Positions 1-8,542 of a stretch of DNA of 64,000 bases are shown here, one piece after another. Numbering within the stretch: position 1 is the first letter of the stretch; each line of letters opens with the position of its first letter. The notes under the pieces were generated by a model. It saw only the letters and a program-made list of their open reading frames with translations, did no database searches and was not told where the DNA came from. Source of the stretch: Thermohahella caldifontis (GTDB lineage: Bacteria > Pseudomonadota > Gammaproteobacteria > Pseudomonadales > Oleiphilaceae). The translations under genes were made by a program, and so were the position numbers. The stretch spans positions 3,100,001 through 3,164,000 of the forward strand of contig NZ_CP154858.1 of NCBI RefSeq assembly GCF_041153465.1, read 5' to 3'.

Positions 1-294
1 GCGGGCCTGACCGTGACGGACATCCTGCCCATCTGCGAGTTTCAGGCCTCACCGGGCGGGCTGGCGGAGCATGTGTATCTGTACTGTGGCCGCGTGGACA
101 CCTCGGCAGCCGGTGGCATTCACGGCCTGGCGGAAGAGGGGGAGGATATCCGCGTCCATGTGATGTCCCGAGAGGAGGCGTGGCGACGCCTTCAGGCCGG
201 AGAGCTGGACAATGCCCCGGTCATCATTGCCATTCAGTGGCTGATGCTGAACCTGGAACGGGTGCGCAAGGCGTGGTCGGGAGCGGCCGGGTGA
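1..294 (+). CDS. nudF: ADP-ribose pyrophosphatase, C-terminal part (partial at window edge)
   Basis: The reading frame is open from base 1 and encodes the last 97 residues of a Nudix hydrolase of the NudF/ADP-ribose diphosphatase type. This enzyme splits ADP-ribose to AMP and ribose-5-phosphate. The C-terminal block with ASPGG, then GIHGLAEEGEDIRVHV, then the DNAP..IAIQWL helix is typical of NudF. The catalytic Nudix box lies upstream, outside the window. The gene order nudF-yqiB-cpdA-yqiA that follows is the enterobacterial one and supports the call. The stop codon overlaps the GTG start of the next gene (GTGA), which implies translational coupling. Confidence 0.85.
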   Translation, partial: AGLTVTDILPICEFQASPGGLAEHVYLYCGRVDTSAAGGIHGLAEEGEDIRVHVMSREEAWRRLQAGELDNAPVIIAIQWLMLNLERVRKAWSGAAG

Positions 295-749
295 AGCGTA
301 TCGGCCATCGGTATGTGCCGGATCTGGCGCTGATGGATGCCCTGTGCGAAGGTAACTACCACAAGCTCAGTCGCCTGATCCGGGACTGGGATCATTGTCA
401 CGAACGGGAAATCGAGCTGGTGCACCGGGGGCAGCCGCTGGGGCGTGTCGCGCTGGAGGTGACTGAAGTCTGCCGTTACACCAACACGGTGGTGGCGCGT
501 CAGACCCGGGCCACGGGGCCCTGGCTCAACAATCCGGACATGGTCATCCGCGTCTATCACGATGCGCGCTCGGCGGAAGTGGTGCGTGTGGCGGGTCACG
601 GGCGGCTGCACGGGCACCGCTACTATCCCAATGAGGCCATGCATCTGCCGGACGAAAAGGCCCAGATGAACCGCTTTCTTTCGGACTGGCTGGGCTTCTG
701 CCTGCAGCACGGTCTGGCCAGCGGCATCAAGCCCTCGCCCATTCAATGA
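291..749 (+). CDS. yqiB: DUF1249 family protein YqiB
   Basis: This encodes a 152-residue soluble protein of the DUF1249/YqiB family. The function is unknown, but the gene is almost always found between nudF and cpdA in gammaproteobacteria. I chose the GTG at 291 because it overlaps the nudF stop as GTGA and gives the usual family N-terminus (KRIGHRYVPDLALMDALCEGNY). An open frame extends upstream to 180, but it reads through nudF and has no family similarity. Conserved-looking features are the Y..L..L aromatic N-terminal helix and the acidic/aromatic VTE.CRYT block near residue 60. No membrane segment or signal peptide is visible. Confidence 0.85.
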   Translation: MKRIGHRYVPDLALMDALCEGNYHKLSRLIRDWDHCHEREIELVHRGQPLGRVALEVTEVCRYTNTVVARQTRATGPWLNNPDMVIRVYHDARSAEVVRVAGHGRLHGHRYYPNEAMHLPDEKAQMNRFLSDWLGFCLQHGLASGIKPSPIQ

Positions 750-841
750 TTTAGATGGCTTTCTGTGAAGTTCATACTGGAAAATTCGCGGCAAGCGCTT
801 ATAGTTCTGAAATAGAAACCGTCAAGTTCGTGGAGCCTTGA

Positions 842-1651
842 GTGACTGATCGGAGTGCGGTGCTCTCCATCGTCCAGATTTCCGATGCGCACCTGCGCCG
901 GGAAGCGGATGGTCAACTGCTGGGAATGAATACCCGCCACAGCCTGTCTGAAGTGCTGAAGCTGGTGCGCGAGCACGCCCGTCATCCGGACATGGTGCTG
1001 GCTTCCGGTGACATCGCGCAGGATGGCAGCCCGGAGGCCTATGCCGCCTTTGTCCGGCTGCTGGACGGACTGGAAGACAGCCTGTACTGGTTTGCCGGCA
1101 ACCACGATATCCCCGAGGTCATGAACGAAACGCTCGGCCCCGTCTGCGGCGGGCAGGGTGCCCCCTGCGTGGTGGATTGCGATCCCTGGCGCATCATCCT
1201 GCTGGATTCTTCCCTGCAGGGGCAGGTTCACGGAGAGCTGGGGGCCGGGCAACTGGCCTTCCTCGGGGAAGCGCTGGAAACCTCGGACAGGCGGCACGTC
1301 ATGATCGCCTTCCATCATCATCCCATCGACATCCGGAGCCGCTGGCTCGACACCATCGGTCTGAAGGACCGGGATGCCTTCTTTGATCTGGTGGATGACT
1401 TCGACAATGTCCGCCTCATCCTCTGGGGCCATATCCACCAGGAGTGGGACAGCAACCGCAACGGTGTGCGACTGCTGGCCAGCCCGTCCACCTGCGTGCA
1501 GTTCAAGCCCGGATCCCGGGAGTTTGCGGTGGATGAAGCCGCCCCCGGATTTCGCGAGATCGAGCTGTTCGACGATGGCAGCATTGAAACCCGGGTGATA
1601 CGCGCCGAACATATCGCCTTTGAAGTGGATTACACCAGCAAGGGCTACTGA
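842..1651 (+). CDS. cpdA: 3',5'-cyclic AMP phosphodiesterase CpdA
   Basis: This is a calcineurin-like metallophosphoesterase of 269 residues, the length of E. coli CpdA, which hydrolyses cAMP to AMP in the cytoplasm. All metal-binding motifs are present in order: D15-x-H17, GD57, GNH88D, H158-H160, and GHIH (H197, H199). The start is a GTG with a GGAG Shine-Dalgarno six bases upstream. It lies between yqiB and yqiA as in E. coli. The 92-base gap before it contains a TATAGT at 800-805, a possible -10 element without a convincing -35, so it could have its own promoter in addition to read-through. Confidence 0.92.
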   Translation: MTDRSAVLSIVQISDAHLRREADGQLLGMNTRHSLSEVLKLVREHARHPDMVLASGDIAQDGSPEAYAAFVRLLDGLEDSLYWFAGNHDIPEVMNETLGPVCGGQGAPCVVDCDPWRIILLDSSLQGQVHGELGAGQLAFLGEALETSDRRHVMIAFHHHPIDIRSRWLDTIGLKDRDAFFDLVDDFDNVRLILWGHIHQEWDSNRNGVRLLASPSTCVQFKPGSREFAVDEAAPGFREIELFDDGSIETRVIRAEHIAFEVDYTSKGY

Positions 1652-1657
1652 CAGCGC

Positions 1658-2224
1658 GTGAAACTGCTCTACCTGCACGGTTTTCTTTCCTCGCCCCAGT
1701 CGGCCAAGGCCACCCTGATGCAGCGCTGGCTCCGCGAGCAGGCACCGGCGGTGGAGTGGATCTGTCCCCAGTTGCCTGTGGTGCCTCACGAAGCCATCGA
1801 ACTGGCCCGGACGCTGGCAAGCGGACCGGACACGGTGGGCGTGGTGGGCAGTTCCCTGGGAGGCTTCTACGCCATGCATCTGTCGGCCGAACTGGGCCTG
1901 CCTGCCGCACTGATCAATCCGGCGGCGCGTCCCTGGCTGCTGCTCGAAGACTATCTGGGGGAACACGAGCATCCCTGGACAGGCGAGCGCTTTGTGGTGG
2001 ACCGGGACTACCTCTCCGTGCTGGAAGGGCTCAACCGGGAAGCGACGCTGGACCGCAAGCGCCTGTTCCTGCTGCTCCAGACCGGCGATGAAGCCCTCGA
2101 CTACCGCGAGGCCGTGAAGGTGCTCATGCCCTGCCGGGCCTGGCTGGAGGGCGGCGGTGACCATGCCTTTGCCGGATTTGACCGCTGCCTGCCCGCAATT
2201 GGCGCCTTTTTTGGTCTGATCTGA
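1658..2224 (+). CDS. yqiA: YqiA-family alpha/beta-hydrolase (esterase)
   Basis: This is a 188-residue alpha/beta-hydrolase of the YqiA family, which are small cytoplasmic esterases. It shows the oxyanion segment YLHGF at residues 5-9, the nucleophile elbow GSSLGG with Ser66, and late acid and His candidates (TGDE and GGGDH). The start is a GTG seven bases after the cpdA stop, so cpdA-yqiA form one transcription unit. In E. coli yqiA is followed by parE. Here the glycine cleavage operon follows instead, so the conserved block ends at this gene. Confidence 0.88.
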   Translation: MKLLYLHGFLSSPQSAKATLMQRWLREQAPAVEWICPQLPVVPHEAIELARTLASGPDTVGVVGSSLGGFYAMHLSAELGLPAALINPAARPWLLLEDYLGEHEHPWTGERFVVDRDYLSVLEGLNREATLDRKRLFLLLQTGDEALDYREAVKVLMPCRAWLEGGGDHAFAGFDRCLPAIGAFFGLI

Positions 2225-2301
2225 CTGCACAGCACTTTTCCCTGTAGCCCTCGGCCAAAGTTGGCTAGAATGAGCACGACTCTCACAAGGAGAACAAGAA
2301 T

Positions 2302-3384
2302 ATGGGTAACCGTACCGCGCTCTATGACGCGCACCTTGCTGCCGGCGCCAAGATGGTCGATTTTGGCGGCTGGGACATGCCGATTCACTATGGCTCCCAG
2401 ATTGAGGAGCACCACCAGGTCCGGCGCGATGCCGGGATGTTCGATGTCTCTCACATGACGATTGTGGATGTGACCGGTCAGGATGCGGAATCCTGGCTGC
2501 GCTGGTTGCTGGCCAACGATGTGGCCCGTCTGAAGGAGAACGGCAAGGCGCTCTATACCGCCATGCTGAATGAAGACGGCGGTGTACTGGACGACCTGAT
2601 TGTGTACCGCATGGCCGATGGCTTCCGTCTGGTCGTCAACTGCGCCACGCGCGAGAAGGATCTGGACTGGATGAGCCGGCAGGCGCAGGGCCGTGATGTG
2701 ACACTGACCGAGCGCCCGGATCTGGCCATGATCGCAGTGCAGGGGCCGCAGGCCCGCGACAAGGCGGCAAGCGTGCTGCCGGACGGCATGGCGGCGCCCA
2801 TGCAGGCCCTGAAACCCTTCACCGCAACCGTTCAGGGCGAGTGGATGATCTGCCGCACCGGCTACACGGGTGAAGATGGCCTGGAAATCATGCTTCCGGC
2901 AACAGAGGCGACGGATTTCTGGAACCGGCTGCTGGAAGCCGGTGTGCGCCCGTGCGGACTGGGTGCGCGCGATACGCTGCGGCTGGAAGCCGGCATGAAT
3001 CTCTACGGTGCCGACATGGACGAACAGGTCACGCCGCTGGAGTCCAACATGGGCTGGACCGTGGCCTGGACGCCGGAAGACCGTGACTTCATCGGCCGCG
3101 CGGCCCTGGAAAAGCAGAAGGCGGAAGGGGTCCGCCGCAAGCTCACCGGTCTGGTCCTGCGTCAGCGGGGTGTGCTGCGTGGGCATCAGAAAGTGATCAC
3201 ACCACAGGGTGAAGGCGAAATCACCAGTGGTACGTTTTCGCCCACGCTGGGATTCAGTGTGGCGCTGGCACGCATTCCTGCCGAAGCGGAAGGCATCGTT
3301 CAGGTGGAACTGCGTGGCAAACCGGTGGACGTGGAGGTGGTCAAGCCGCCCTTTGTCCGCAACGGCAAATGTGTTTTCGAATAA
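2302..3384 (+). CDS. gcvT: Glycine cleavage system T protein (aminomethyltransferase)
   Basis: This 360-residue GcvT transfers the methylene group from the lipoyl arm of GcvH to tetrahydrofolate and releases ammonia. Family hallmarks include FGGWDMPIHYG near the start, the MFDVSHM segment, YTGEDG near residue 190 and the GLGARDTLRLEAGM block. An AAGGAG Shine-Dalgarno lies nine bases upstream of ATG. A TAGAAT -10-like hexamer at 2266-2271 in the 77-base upstream gap may begin the operon, but I see no good -35. It is the first gene of gcvT-gcvH-gcvPA-gcvPB. Confidence 0.95.
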   Translation: MGNRTALYDAHLAAGAKMVDFGGWDMPIHYGSQIEEHHQVRRDAGMFDVSHMTIVDVTGQDAESWLRWLLANDVARLKENGKALYTAMLNEDGGVLDDLIVYRMADGFRLVVNCATREKDLDWMSRQAQGRDVTLTERPDLAMIAVQGPQARDKAASVLPDGMAAPMQALKPFTATVQGEWMICRTGYTGEDGLEIMLPATEATDFWNRLLEAGVRPCGLGARDTLRLEAGMNLYGADMDEQVTPLESNMGWTVAWTPEDRDFIGRAALEKQKAEGVRRKLTGLVLRQRGVLRGHQKVITPQGEGEITSGTFSPTLGFSVALARIPAEAEGIVQVELRGKPVDVEVVKPPFVRNGKCVFE

Positions 3385-3407
3385 TCAACGCCTGAGAGGG
3401 TCGAATC

Positions 3408-3803
3408 ATGAGTCAGATTCCTGCTGAACTGAAGTACGCATCATCACACGAGTGGGTTCGTGTGGAAGAAGGTGGCATTGCCGTGGTGGGCATTACCGAT
3501 CACGCCCAGGCAGCCCTGGGTGACATCGTGTTCGTGGAAACTCCCGAAGTGGGCAGCACCGTATCTGCCGGTGACGAAGCCGGGGTGGTGGAGTCCGTCA
3601 AGGCAGCGTCCGACATCTACGCGCCGGTCAGCGGCGAGATCATCGAAGTGAACGAAGCGCTGGAAGACGCGCCGGAGACCGTCAACAGCGATCCGTACGG
3701 CGATGGCTGGTTCTTCAAGGTCAGGATGAGCGATCCTTCCGAACTGGATGCCCTGCTCGATGCCGACGGATACCGTGAAGTCTGCGAAGCTGAAGACCAC
3801 TAG
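3408..3803 (+). CDS. gcvH: Glycine cleavage system H protein
   Basis: This 131-residue lipoyl carrier protein shuttles the aminomethyl group between the P, T and L proteins. The lipoylation lysine is K65 in the motif ESVKAASDIYAP, and the N-terminal YASSHEWV and the DPYGDGW segment are family signatures. The length is normal. It lies 23 bases after gcvT and 8 bases before gcvPA in the same operon. Confidence 0.95.
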   Translation: MSQIPAELKYASSHEWVRVEEGGIAVVGITDHAQAALGDIVFVETPEVGSTVSAGDEAGVVESVKAASDIYAPVSGEIIEVNEALEDAPETVNSDPYGDGWFFKVRMSDPSELDALLDADGYREVCEAEDH

Positions 3804-3811
3804 GAACTGCC

Positions 3812-5179
3812 ATGCCTTTCATACCCCATACCGATGAAGACAGGCGCCTGATGCTGGAGGCGATTGGTGTCGCCTCGGTGGAAGACCTGTTCGACGAAAT
3901 TCCTGCTGACCTCAGGGCCGGCCCGCTGACGCGGGTGCCCGAAGGGCGCAGCGAAATGGCCATGCTGCAGCACATGCAGGCCGCGGCCGAAAAGGATCGT
4001 GGCGCCTTGTGTTTTCTCGGCGGTGGTGCCTGGGAGCACCACATACCGGCTGCCGTGTGGGACATTGCATCCCGCGGCGAGTTCATGACCGCCTACACCC
4101 CCTATCAGGCCGAGGCCAGCCAGGGTACGCTGCAGCTCATCTACGAATACCAGACCATGATGGCCAACCTGATGGCCATGGACATCTCCAACGCCTCCCT
4201 GTATGACGGTGCTTCGGCGCTGGCCGAGGCGGTGCTCATGTCCGTGCGGCTGCAGCGCAAGCTGAAAAACCACCGGATCCTGCTGCCCCGGACCGTCAAT
4301 CCGCGTTACCGCAGTGCGGTCCGTGCACTGGTGGAGCCTCAGGACATTGAACTGGTGGAAGTGCCCTTCAATCCCGAGACACTGACCACGGATCCGGAGG
4401 CACTGGAAGCGGCGCGGGGAGAAGGCGCGACCGCGCTGGTGCTGCCATTCCCCAATTATTTCGGCAAGCTGGAGGATGTCCACGCGCTGACGGACTGGGC
4501 GGCGGGACACGGCATGCTGGTGATCGCGCTGGTCAATCCCCTGGCCATGAGCATTCTGACGCCGCCCGGCGAATGGGGCGCAGAGGGTGCCGACATTGCG
4601 GTGGGAGACGGACAACCCTTTGGTCTGCCATTGAGTTCCGGCGGCCCCTATTTCGGCTTCATGGTCTGCCGCGAAAGCCATGTCCGGCAGATGCCGGGCC
4701 GCATCATCGGCCAGACGGTGGACGGCGAGGGCAAGCGCGGCTTCACGCTCACCCTGCAGGCGCGGGAACAGCACATCCGCCGCGGCAAGGCCACCTCCAA
4801 TATCTGTACCAACCAGGGACTAGCCGTGACGGCGGCCACGATCCACATGGCCCTGCTGGGTGCGGAAGGTCTGGCCAATGTGGCGCGCCAGTGTCACCAC
4901 AATGCCTGGACGCTGCGGGAAAGTCTGCGCGACATTCCCGGCATCTCGCTTCCCGGCGCAGAGGCCATGTTCCACGAGTTTGTAGTGCGCACGGACAAGC
5001 CGGTGGCTGACGTGCTGGATGCCATGGATCAGCGTGACATCCTGGCCGGCATTGACCTGAGCACCGATTACCCGGAGCTGGGTGACGCCATGCTGGTGGC
5101 CGTGACGGAAACCCGTACGCCGGACCACCTGGCAACCTACAAGGCCGCACTGGCAGATGTCATGGGAGGGCAGGCATGA
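3812..5179 (+). CDS. gcvPA: Glycine dehydrogenase (decarboxylating) subunit 1
   Basis: This 455-residue subunit forms the N-terminal half of the two-subunit P protein, which decarboxylates glycine with PLP. The start is supported by an AGGAA eight bases after the gcvH stop. The family N-terminus FIPHTDEDR and the internal GGGAWEHHIPA, YTPYQAE and ASLYDGASA motifs are present. The split P protein occurs in many bacteria, whereas E. coli and Pseudomonas have a single fused GcvP, so it helps place the lineage. It overlaps gcvPB by four bases (ATGA). Confidence 0.95.
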   Translation: MPFIPHTDEDRRLMLEAIGVASVEDLFDEIPADLRAGPLTRVPEGRSEMAMLQHMQAAAEKDRGALCFLGGGAWEHHIPAAVWDIASRGEFMTAYTPYQAEASQGTLQLIYEYQTMMANLMAMDISNASLYDGASALAEAVLMSVRLQRKLKNHRILLPRTVNPRYRSAVRALVEPQDIELVEVPFNPETLTTDPEALEAARGEGATALVLPFPNYFGKLEDVHALTDWAAGHGMLVIALVNPLAMSILTPPGEWGAEGADIAVGDGQPFGLPLSSGGPYFGFMVCRESHVRQMPGRIIGQTVDGEGKRGFTLTLQAREQHIRRGKATSNICTNQGLAVTAATIHMALLGAEGLANVARQCHHNAWTLRESLRDIPGISLPGAEAMFHEFVVRTDKPVADVLDAMDQRDILAGIDLSTDYPELGDAMLVAVTETRTPDHLATYKAALADVMGGQA

Positions 5180-6636
5180 GCAGCGAACTGATCTTTGAAC
5201 GCAGCAAGCCGGGCCGCAGTGCCCAGGCTCAGTATCCGCGCGAAGCGGCGCCCCTGCATGGTCTGCCCGGGACGCTGCTGCGCAAGACGCCGCCGCTGAT
5301 GCCGCAGGCCTCGGAGATGCAGGTGGTGCGTCACTACACCAACCTGTCCCAGAAGAACTTCTCCATCGATACCCATTTCTACCCGCTGGGTTCCTGTACC
5401 ATGAAGTACAACCCCCGCGGTGCCCACCGGGCTGCCAGCCTGCCGGGCTTCCTGCAGCGTCATCCGCTGGCGCCGCCGAGCCGGAGTCAGGGCGTACTGA
5501 GCTGCCTGTACCACTTGCAGGAAATCATCGCCGACGTCACCGGCATGGCGGGCGTCTCCCTGGCCCCCATGGCGGGCGCACAGGGTGAATTTGCCGGTAT
5601 CGCCATGATCCGCGCCTATCATCTCTCCCGGGGTGATACGGAGCGCAACGAGGTGATCGTGCCGGTGACGGCCCATGGCACCAACCCCGCCACCGCCACC
5701 ATGTGCGGCTTCAAGGTGCGGGAAATTGCCGTGCGCAAGGATGGTGACGTGGACATGGCGGCGCTGGAAGCGGCCCTGGGGCCGAAGACGGCCGCTCTCA
5801 TGCTTACCAACCCGTCAACAGGTGGCGTGTTCGAACGCAATATCCGCGAGATTGCCGACAAGGTGCATGCGGCCGGCGGCCTGCTCTATTACGACGGCGC
5901 CAACCTCAACGCCATTCTGGGCAAGGTCCGACCCGGTGACATGGGCTTTGACGTCATGCACCTGAACCTGCACAAGACCTTTGCCACACCGCACGGCGGT
6001 GGCGGGCCGGGTGCGGGGCCGGTGGCGTTCGTGGAGCGCCTGCGGCCTTTCCAGCCCACGCCGGTCGTGGTGCAGGAAGAGGGTCAGTACCGCTGGGCCG
6101 ACAAGCGCGACCTGCCCGAGTCCATTGGCAACCTGTCTGCCTTCATGGGCAATGCGGGCATCCTGCTCAGGGCCTACGCCTATGCCCTCATGCTGGGCCG
6201 GGAAGGCATGGTTCGTGTGGCTGACCACGCGACGCTCAATGCCAACTACATGGCGCGCAAGCTGGCCGAGGCCGGGTTCCGGCTGGCCTATCCGGAGCGC
6301 CGGGCATCCCATGAGTTCATCATCACCCTGGCGCCCGAGCTCAAGGCCACGGGTGTCAGCGCCATGGATTTTGCCAAGCGTCTGCTGGATTTCGGCTACC
6401 ATGCGCCGACGACCTACTTCCCGCTGCTGATTCCCGAATGCTTCCTCATCGAGCCGACGGAAACCGAATCCATCGACGAGATCGACGGGTTTGTCGAGGC
6501 CATGAAGGCCATCCGGGAAGAAGCCTTCACGCAACCCGACCGGGTGAAGACCGCGCCCCACACCACGGTGGTGCAGCGTCTTGACGATGTGAAGGCAGCG
6601 CGTGAGCTCAACCTCAAGTACGTGCCGTCCGAGTAG
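5176..6636 (+). CDS. gcvPB: Glycine dehydrogenase (decarboxylating) subunit 2
   Basis: This 486-residue PLP-binding half of the split glycine dehydrogenase carries the Schiff-base lysine K267 in LNLHKTFATPHGGGGPG, followed by the characteristic glycine-rich loop. THFYPLGSCTMKYNPR near residue 65 is a further signature. It overlaps gcvPA by ATGA, so the two subunits are translationally coupled. It closes the glycine cleavage operon. No lipoamide dehydrogenase gene is attached, so the L protein must be encoded elsewhere. Confidence 0.95.
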   Translation: MSSELIFERSKPGRSAQAQYPREAAPLHGLPGTLLRKTPPLMPQASEMQVVRHYTNLSQKNFSIDTHFYPLGSCTMKYNPRGAHRAASLPGFLQRHPLAPPSRSQGVLSCLYHLQEIIADVTGMAGVSLAPMAGAQGEFAGIAMIRAYHLSRGDTERNEVIVPVTAHGTNPATATMCGFKVREIAVRKDGDVDMAALEAALGPKTAALMLTNPSTGGVFERNIREIADKVHAAGGLLYYDGANLNAILGKVRPGDMGFDVMHLNLHKTFATPHGGGGPGAGPVAFVERLRPFQPTPVVVQEEGQYRWADKRDLPESIGNLSAFMGNAGILLRAYAYALMLGREGMVRVADHATLNANYMARKLAEAGFRLAYPERRASHEFIITLAPELKATGVSAMDFAKRLLDFGYHAPTTYFPLLIPECFLIEPTETESIDEIDGFVEAMKAIREEAFTQPDRVKTAPHTTVVQRLDDVKAARELNLKYVPSE

Positions 6637-6654
6637 GCCGGTCACTTCCCGATA

Positions 6655-6674
6655 CCGGGCCCCGCGGGGCCCGG
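6655..6674. terminator. GC-rich palindrome between convergent genes (possible bidirectional terminator)
   Basis: CCGGGCCCCG is followed at once by its exact reverse complement, giving a 20-base perfect palindrome between the stops of gcvPB (+) and the HDOD gene (-). The position suits a shared terminator. Neither side has a proper T tract, so intrinsic termination is uncertain. Confidence 0.45.
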
Positions 6675-6684
6675 TTCGTCAACG

Positions 6685-7560
6685 CTACCGGTAGTTGCAG
6701 ACGGAAATGCCCATGGCCGTGAAGGCCGAACGCAGATCCTCCACGTCCACATCCGTCAGTCCCAGATATTCCAGCGCCGACTGGCCGATTCGCTGCCACT
6801 CGTGATCCTCGGTCTGACCGCCCAGGATGTGGAAGTTGCCGCAGATGTGTTCGGACAGCTTGAGCAGGCTCATCAGGGTGCGCTCGTTGGGGCGGGCGGT
6901 GCTGCCCGAGTCGAAGTAGCTGTCAGCACGGTGATGATCGGCGATCACCTTGCACAGGTGGGCGGGCAGGTTCCAGCTCCGGGCCGTGTAGTAGCCGATC
7001 ACCGCATGGTTGGTATGATAACGCCGGTTCTCCACGTCCAGCAGGCTGGTGCCCGCTTCGGCGTAGCTGGCGGCCATCACGTCACTGTAATCGGCAAAAC
7101 GGCTCATCATCAGCGGGATGCCGCAGTTGTGGAACAGGCCCACCGTGTAGGCCTCGTCCGGGCTGTGATAGCCGATCTTGCGCGCGATATTCAGCGCAAT
7201 GTTGGCGATATCCGTGGCCGTGTCCCAGAAGCGGGTGAGGGCGACGATGGTTTCGTCGGACATTTCCCCCTTGATGGCCAGCCCGTTGACGATGTTGATG
7301 ACGCTGTTGATGCCCAGCAGCGACACGGCCTGCTGGATGGAGGTGATCTTGTTGCTGAGCCCGAACAGCGGAGAGTTGACGAACTTGAGAATGGTTCCGG
7401 ACAGCCCCACATCCTGACTGATCAGGCTGGCGATACGATCCAGATCCGGGTCGGGCATCACCTGTTCCATTTGCAGGTCCACCAGGATTTGTGGCTGGGG
7501 CGGAATCTTGATGCCCTGCAGAATCTGGTTGATCTGTTCCGGTGCCAGTTCGATGGCCAT
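6685..7560 (-). CDS. HDOD domain protein (signal transduction)
   Basis: This 291-residue protein consists almost entirely of an HDOD domain, the inactive relative of HD phosphohydrolases used in bacterial signalling. Typical features are IPPQPQ near residue 20, the VGLSGTILKFVNSPLFGLSNKI helix pair near 50-75, and LLGINSVINIV. The HD-like positions have changed (FHNCG near residue 144 in place of an HD pair), as expected for HDOD. No receiver, GGDEF or kinase domain is fused. It is transcribed convergently with gcvPB and divergently from the small gene at 7700. Its partner is unknown. Confidence 0.85.
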   Translation of the reverse strand: MAIELAPEQINQILQGIKIPPQPQILVDLQMEQVMPDPDLDRIASLISQDVGLSGTILKFVNSPLFGLSNKITSIQQAVSLLGINSVINIVNGLAIKGEMSDETIVALTRFWDTATDIANIALNIARKIGYHSPDEAYTVGLFHNCGIPLMMSRFADYSDVMAASYAEAGTSLLDVENRRYHTNHAVIGYYTARSWNLPAHLCKVIADHHRADSYFDSGSTARPNERTLMSLLKLSEHICGNFHILGGQTEDHEWQRIGQSALEYLGLTDVDVEDLRSAFTAMGISVCNYR

Positions 7561-7632
7561 GACGGGGTGACTGCCTTTTGCAAAGGAAAGGGAACGATGG
7601 ATTCAGTATAGGTCAATCTTTGCGGATCAACA

Positions 7633-7661
7633 TATTCAAACCGCGCACGGCCGACTATACT
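7633..7661 (+). promoter_or_regulatory. Candidate sigma-70 promoter for the small gene at 7700
   Basis: TATTCA (7633-7638), a 17-base spacer and TATACT (7656-7661) form a plausible promoter. Transcription would start near 7667, giving a short leader with GAGGAG ahead of the ATG at 7700. The -10 element covers an in-frame TTG at 7661, so that upstream codon cannot be the start of this transcript. Confidence 0.5.
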
Positions 7662-7699
7662 TGAGCCAAAGCAAAGAGAATAAAGAGGAGAGACAAACG

Positions 7700-7966
7700 A
7701 TGCCCACTGCACTGGAAGCCCAGCAGGCGAAAACCATCGAGGAGCTGAAGGGGTTTATCCGCAAGGTTCTGGCTGACCCGACCATTCCGGCGGTCTGCAT
7801 GGATATTGCGCGCAAGTATCAGAACGATCCCGATGGTCGCCGCAAGATGGCCGAAGAAATCAGTGCCTCCACCAATATCCGCATCCCGGAGCAATGGAGC
7901 GAGGCGGACAAGCTGTTCCTGGATGCCATCCACGACGTGCTGGAGGATGAGCAGGCGCTGTACTGA
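7700..7966 (+). CDS. Hypothetical small protein, 88 residues
   Basis: I do not recognise this family. The product is an 88-residue soluble, acidic, helix-rich protein with no signal peptide or membrane segment. A central stretch, VCMDIARKYQNDPDGRRKMAEEI, looks like an amphipathic helix. I chose the ATG at 7700 over the in-frame TTG at 7661 because GAGGAG sits nine bases upstream of the ATG and a -10 box overlaps the TTG. It has its own promoter between the divergent HDOD gene and the convergent Mpo1-like gene, so it appears to be a single-gene unit. Confidence 0.65.
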   Translation: MPTALEAQQAKTIEELKGFIRKVLADPTIPAVCMDIARKYQNDPDGRRKMAEEISASTNIRIPEQWSEADKLFLDAIHDVLEDEQALY

Positions 7967-7990
7967 CAGCGCCTGTGCGGGCAGGGCATC

Positions 7991-8461
7991 CTACAGGGGA
8001 ATGCCCAGCTTGCGGTAAATGAAGTGCATGAGCCACGCTGGCCCGATGAGCAGGAACTGAAGATCCTTGAAGAAGGACGGGCGCTTGCCCTCGACGGCGT
8101 GGCCGATGAACTGAAGGATCCACATCACCACAAACAGCACCAGCGACATCTGCCACACCGGCCAGTGATTCAGGCTGTCATACCAGGCCACCAGCACCAC
8201 GTCCGCCACCATGAACAGTATCATGCCCAGGGCCAGCGTCCGGGACAGGCGCAGGTACCAGAGTGCCGTCAGCGCCATGGCCAGGGTGGCCCAGTTCAGA
8301 CCGGGAATGCCGGCCATGAAGCCGGGTACGGGAATGGCCCACAGTAATCCGACCACGGTGGTGAAGATGGTGGGCACCGCGATCCAGTGTATGGTCTTGT
8401 TGACCGGGTTCTGATGGCTTTCGCCGTAGGCGTCCATCCATTCCTGAGCAGTCCACGTCAT
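7991..8461 (-). CDS. DUF962/Mpo1-like integral membrane protein
   Basis: This 156-residue protein matches the Mpo1-like (DUF962, formerly YGL010w) family. Yeast Mpo1 is a 2-hydroxy fatty acid dioxygenase, but the bacterial members have no firm role. The N-terminal TAQEWMDAYGESHQNPVNKTIHWIAVP carries the conserved histidines (H30 and H39-like positions), followed by about four hydrophobic helices and the C-terminal QFIGHAVEGKRPSFFKDLQFLLIGPAWL signature. The ATG at 8461 has an AGGAG upstream. In-frame ATGs at 8488 and 8503 lack one and would add an unrelated leader. Confidence 0.8.
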   Translation of the reverse strand: MTWTAQEWMDAYGESHQNPVNKTIHWIAVPTIFTTVVGLLWAIPVPGFMAGIPGLNWATLAMALTALWYLRLSRTLALGMILFMVADVVLVAWYDSLNHWPVWQMSLVLFVVMWILQFIGHAVEGKRPSFFKDLQFLLIGPAWLMHFIYRKLGIPL

Positions 8462-8542
8462 GTCAGGTCTCTCCTGTTGTTTTGACATAACGCAACATAA
8501 CATGGCTGTCGGTCGGACGTCATTGATAAATCACGCCACCCT

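Noticed and set aside
743..2230. Long antisense open frame opposite cpdA-yqiA, and similar long frames opposite most genes
   Set aside because: High GC content makes long antisense frames common; their translations are rich in His, Arg, Gln and Pro without family similarity, and recognisable conserved proteins lie on the other strand.
2225..2301. Possible glycine riboswitch upstream of gcvT
   Set aside because: Only 77 bases separate yqiA and gcvT, and they show no tandem aptamer structure; the space is too short for the usual glycine riboswitch.
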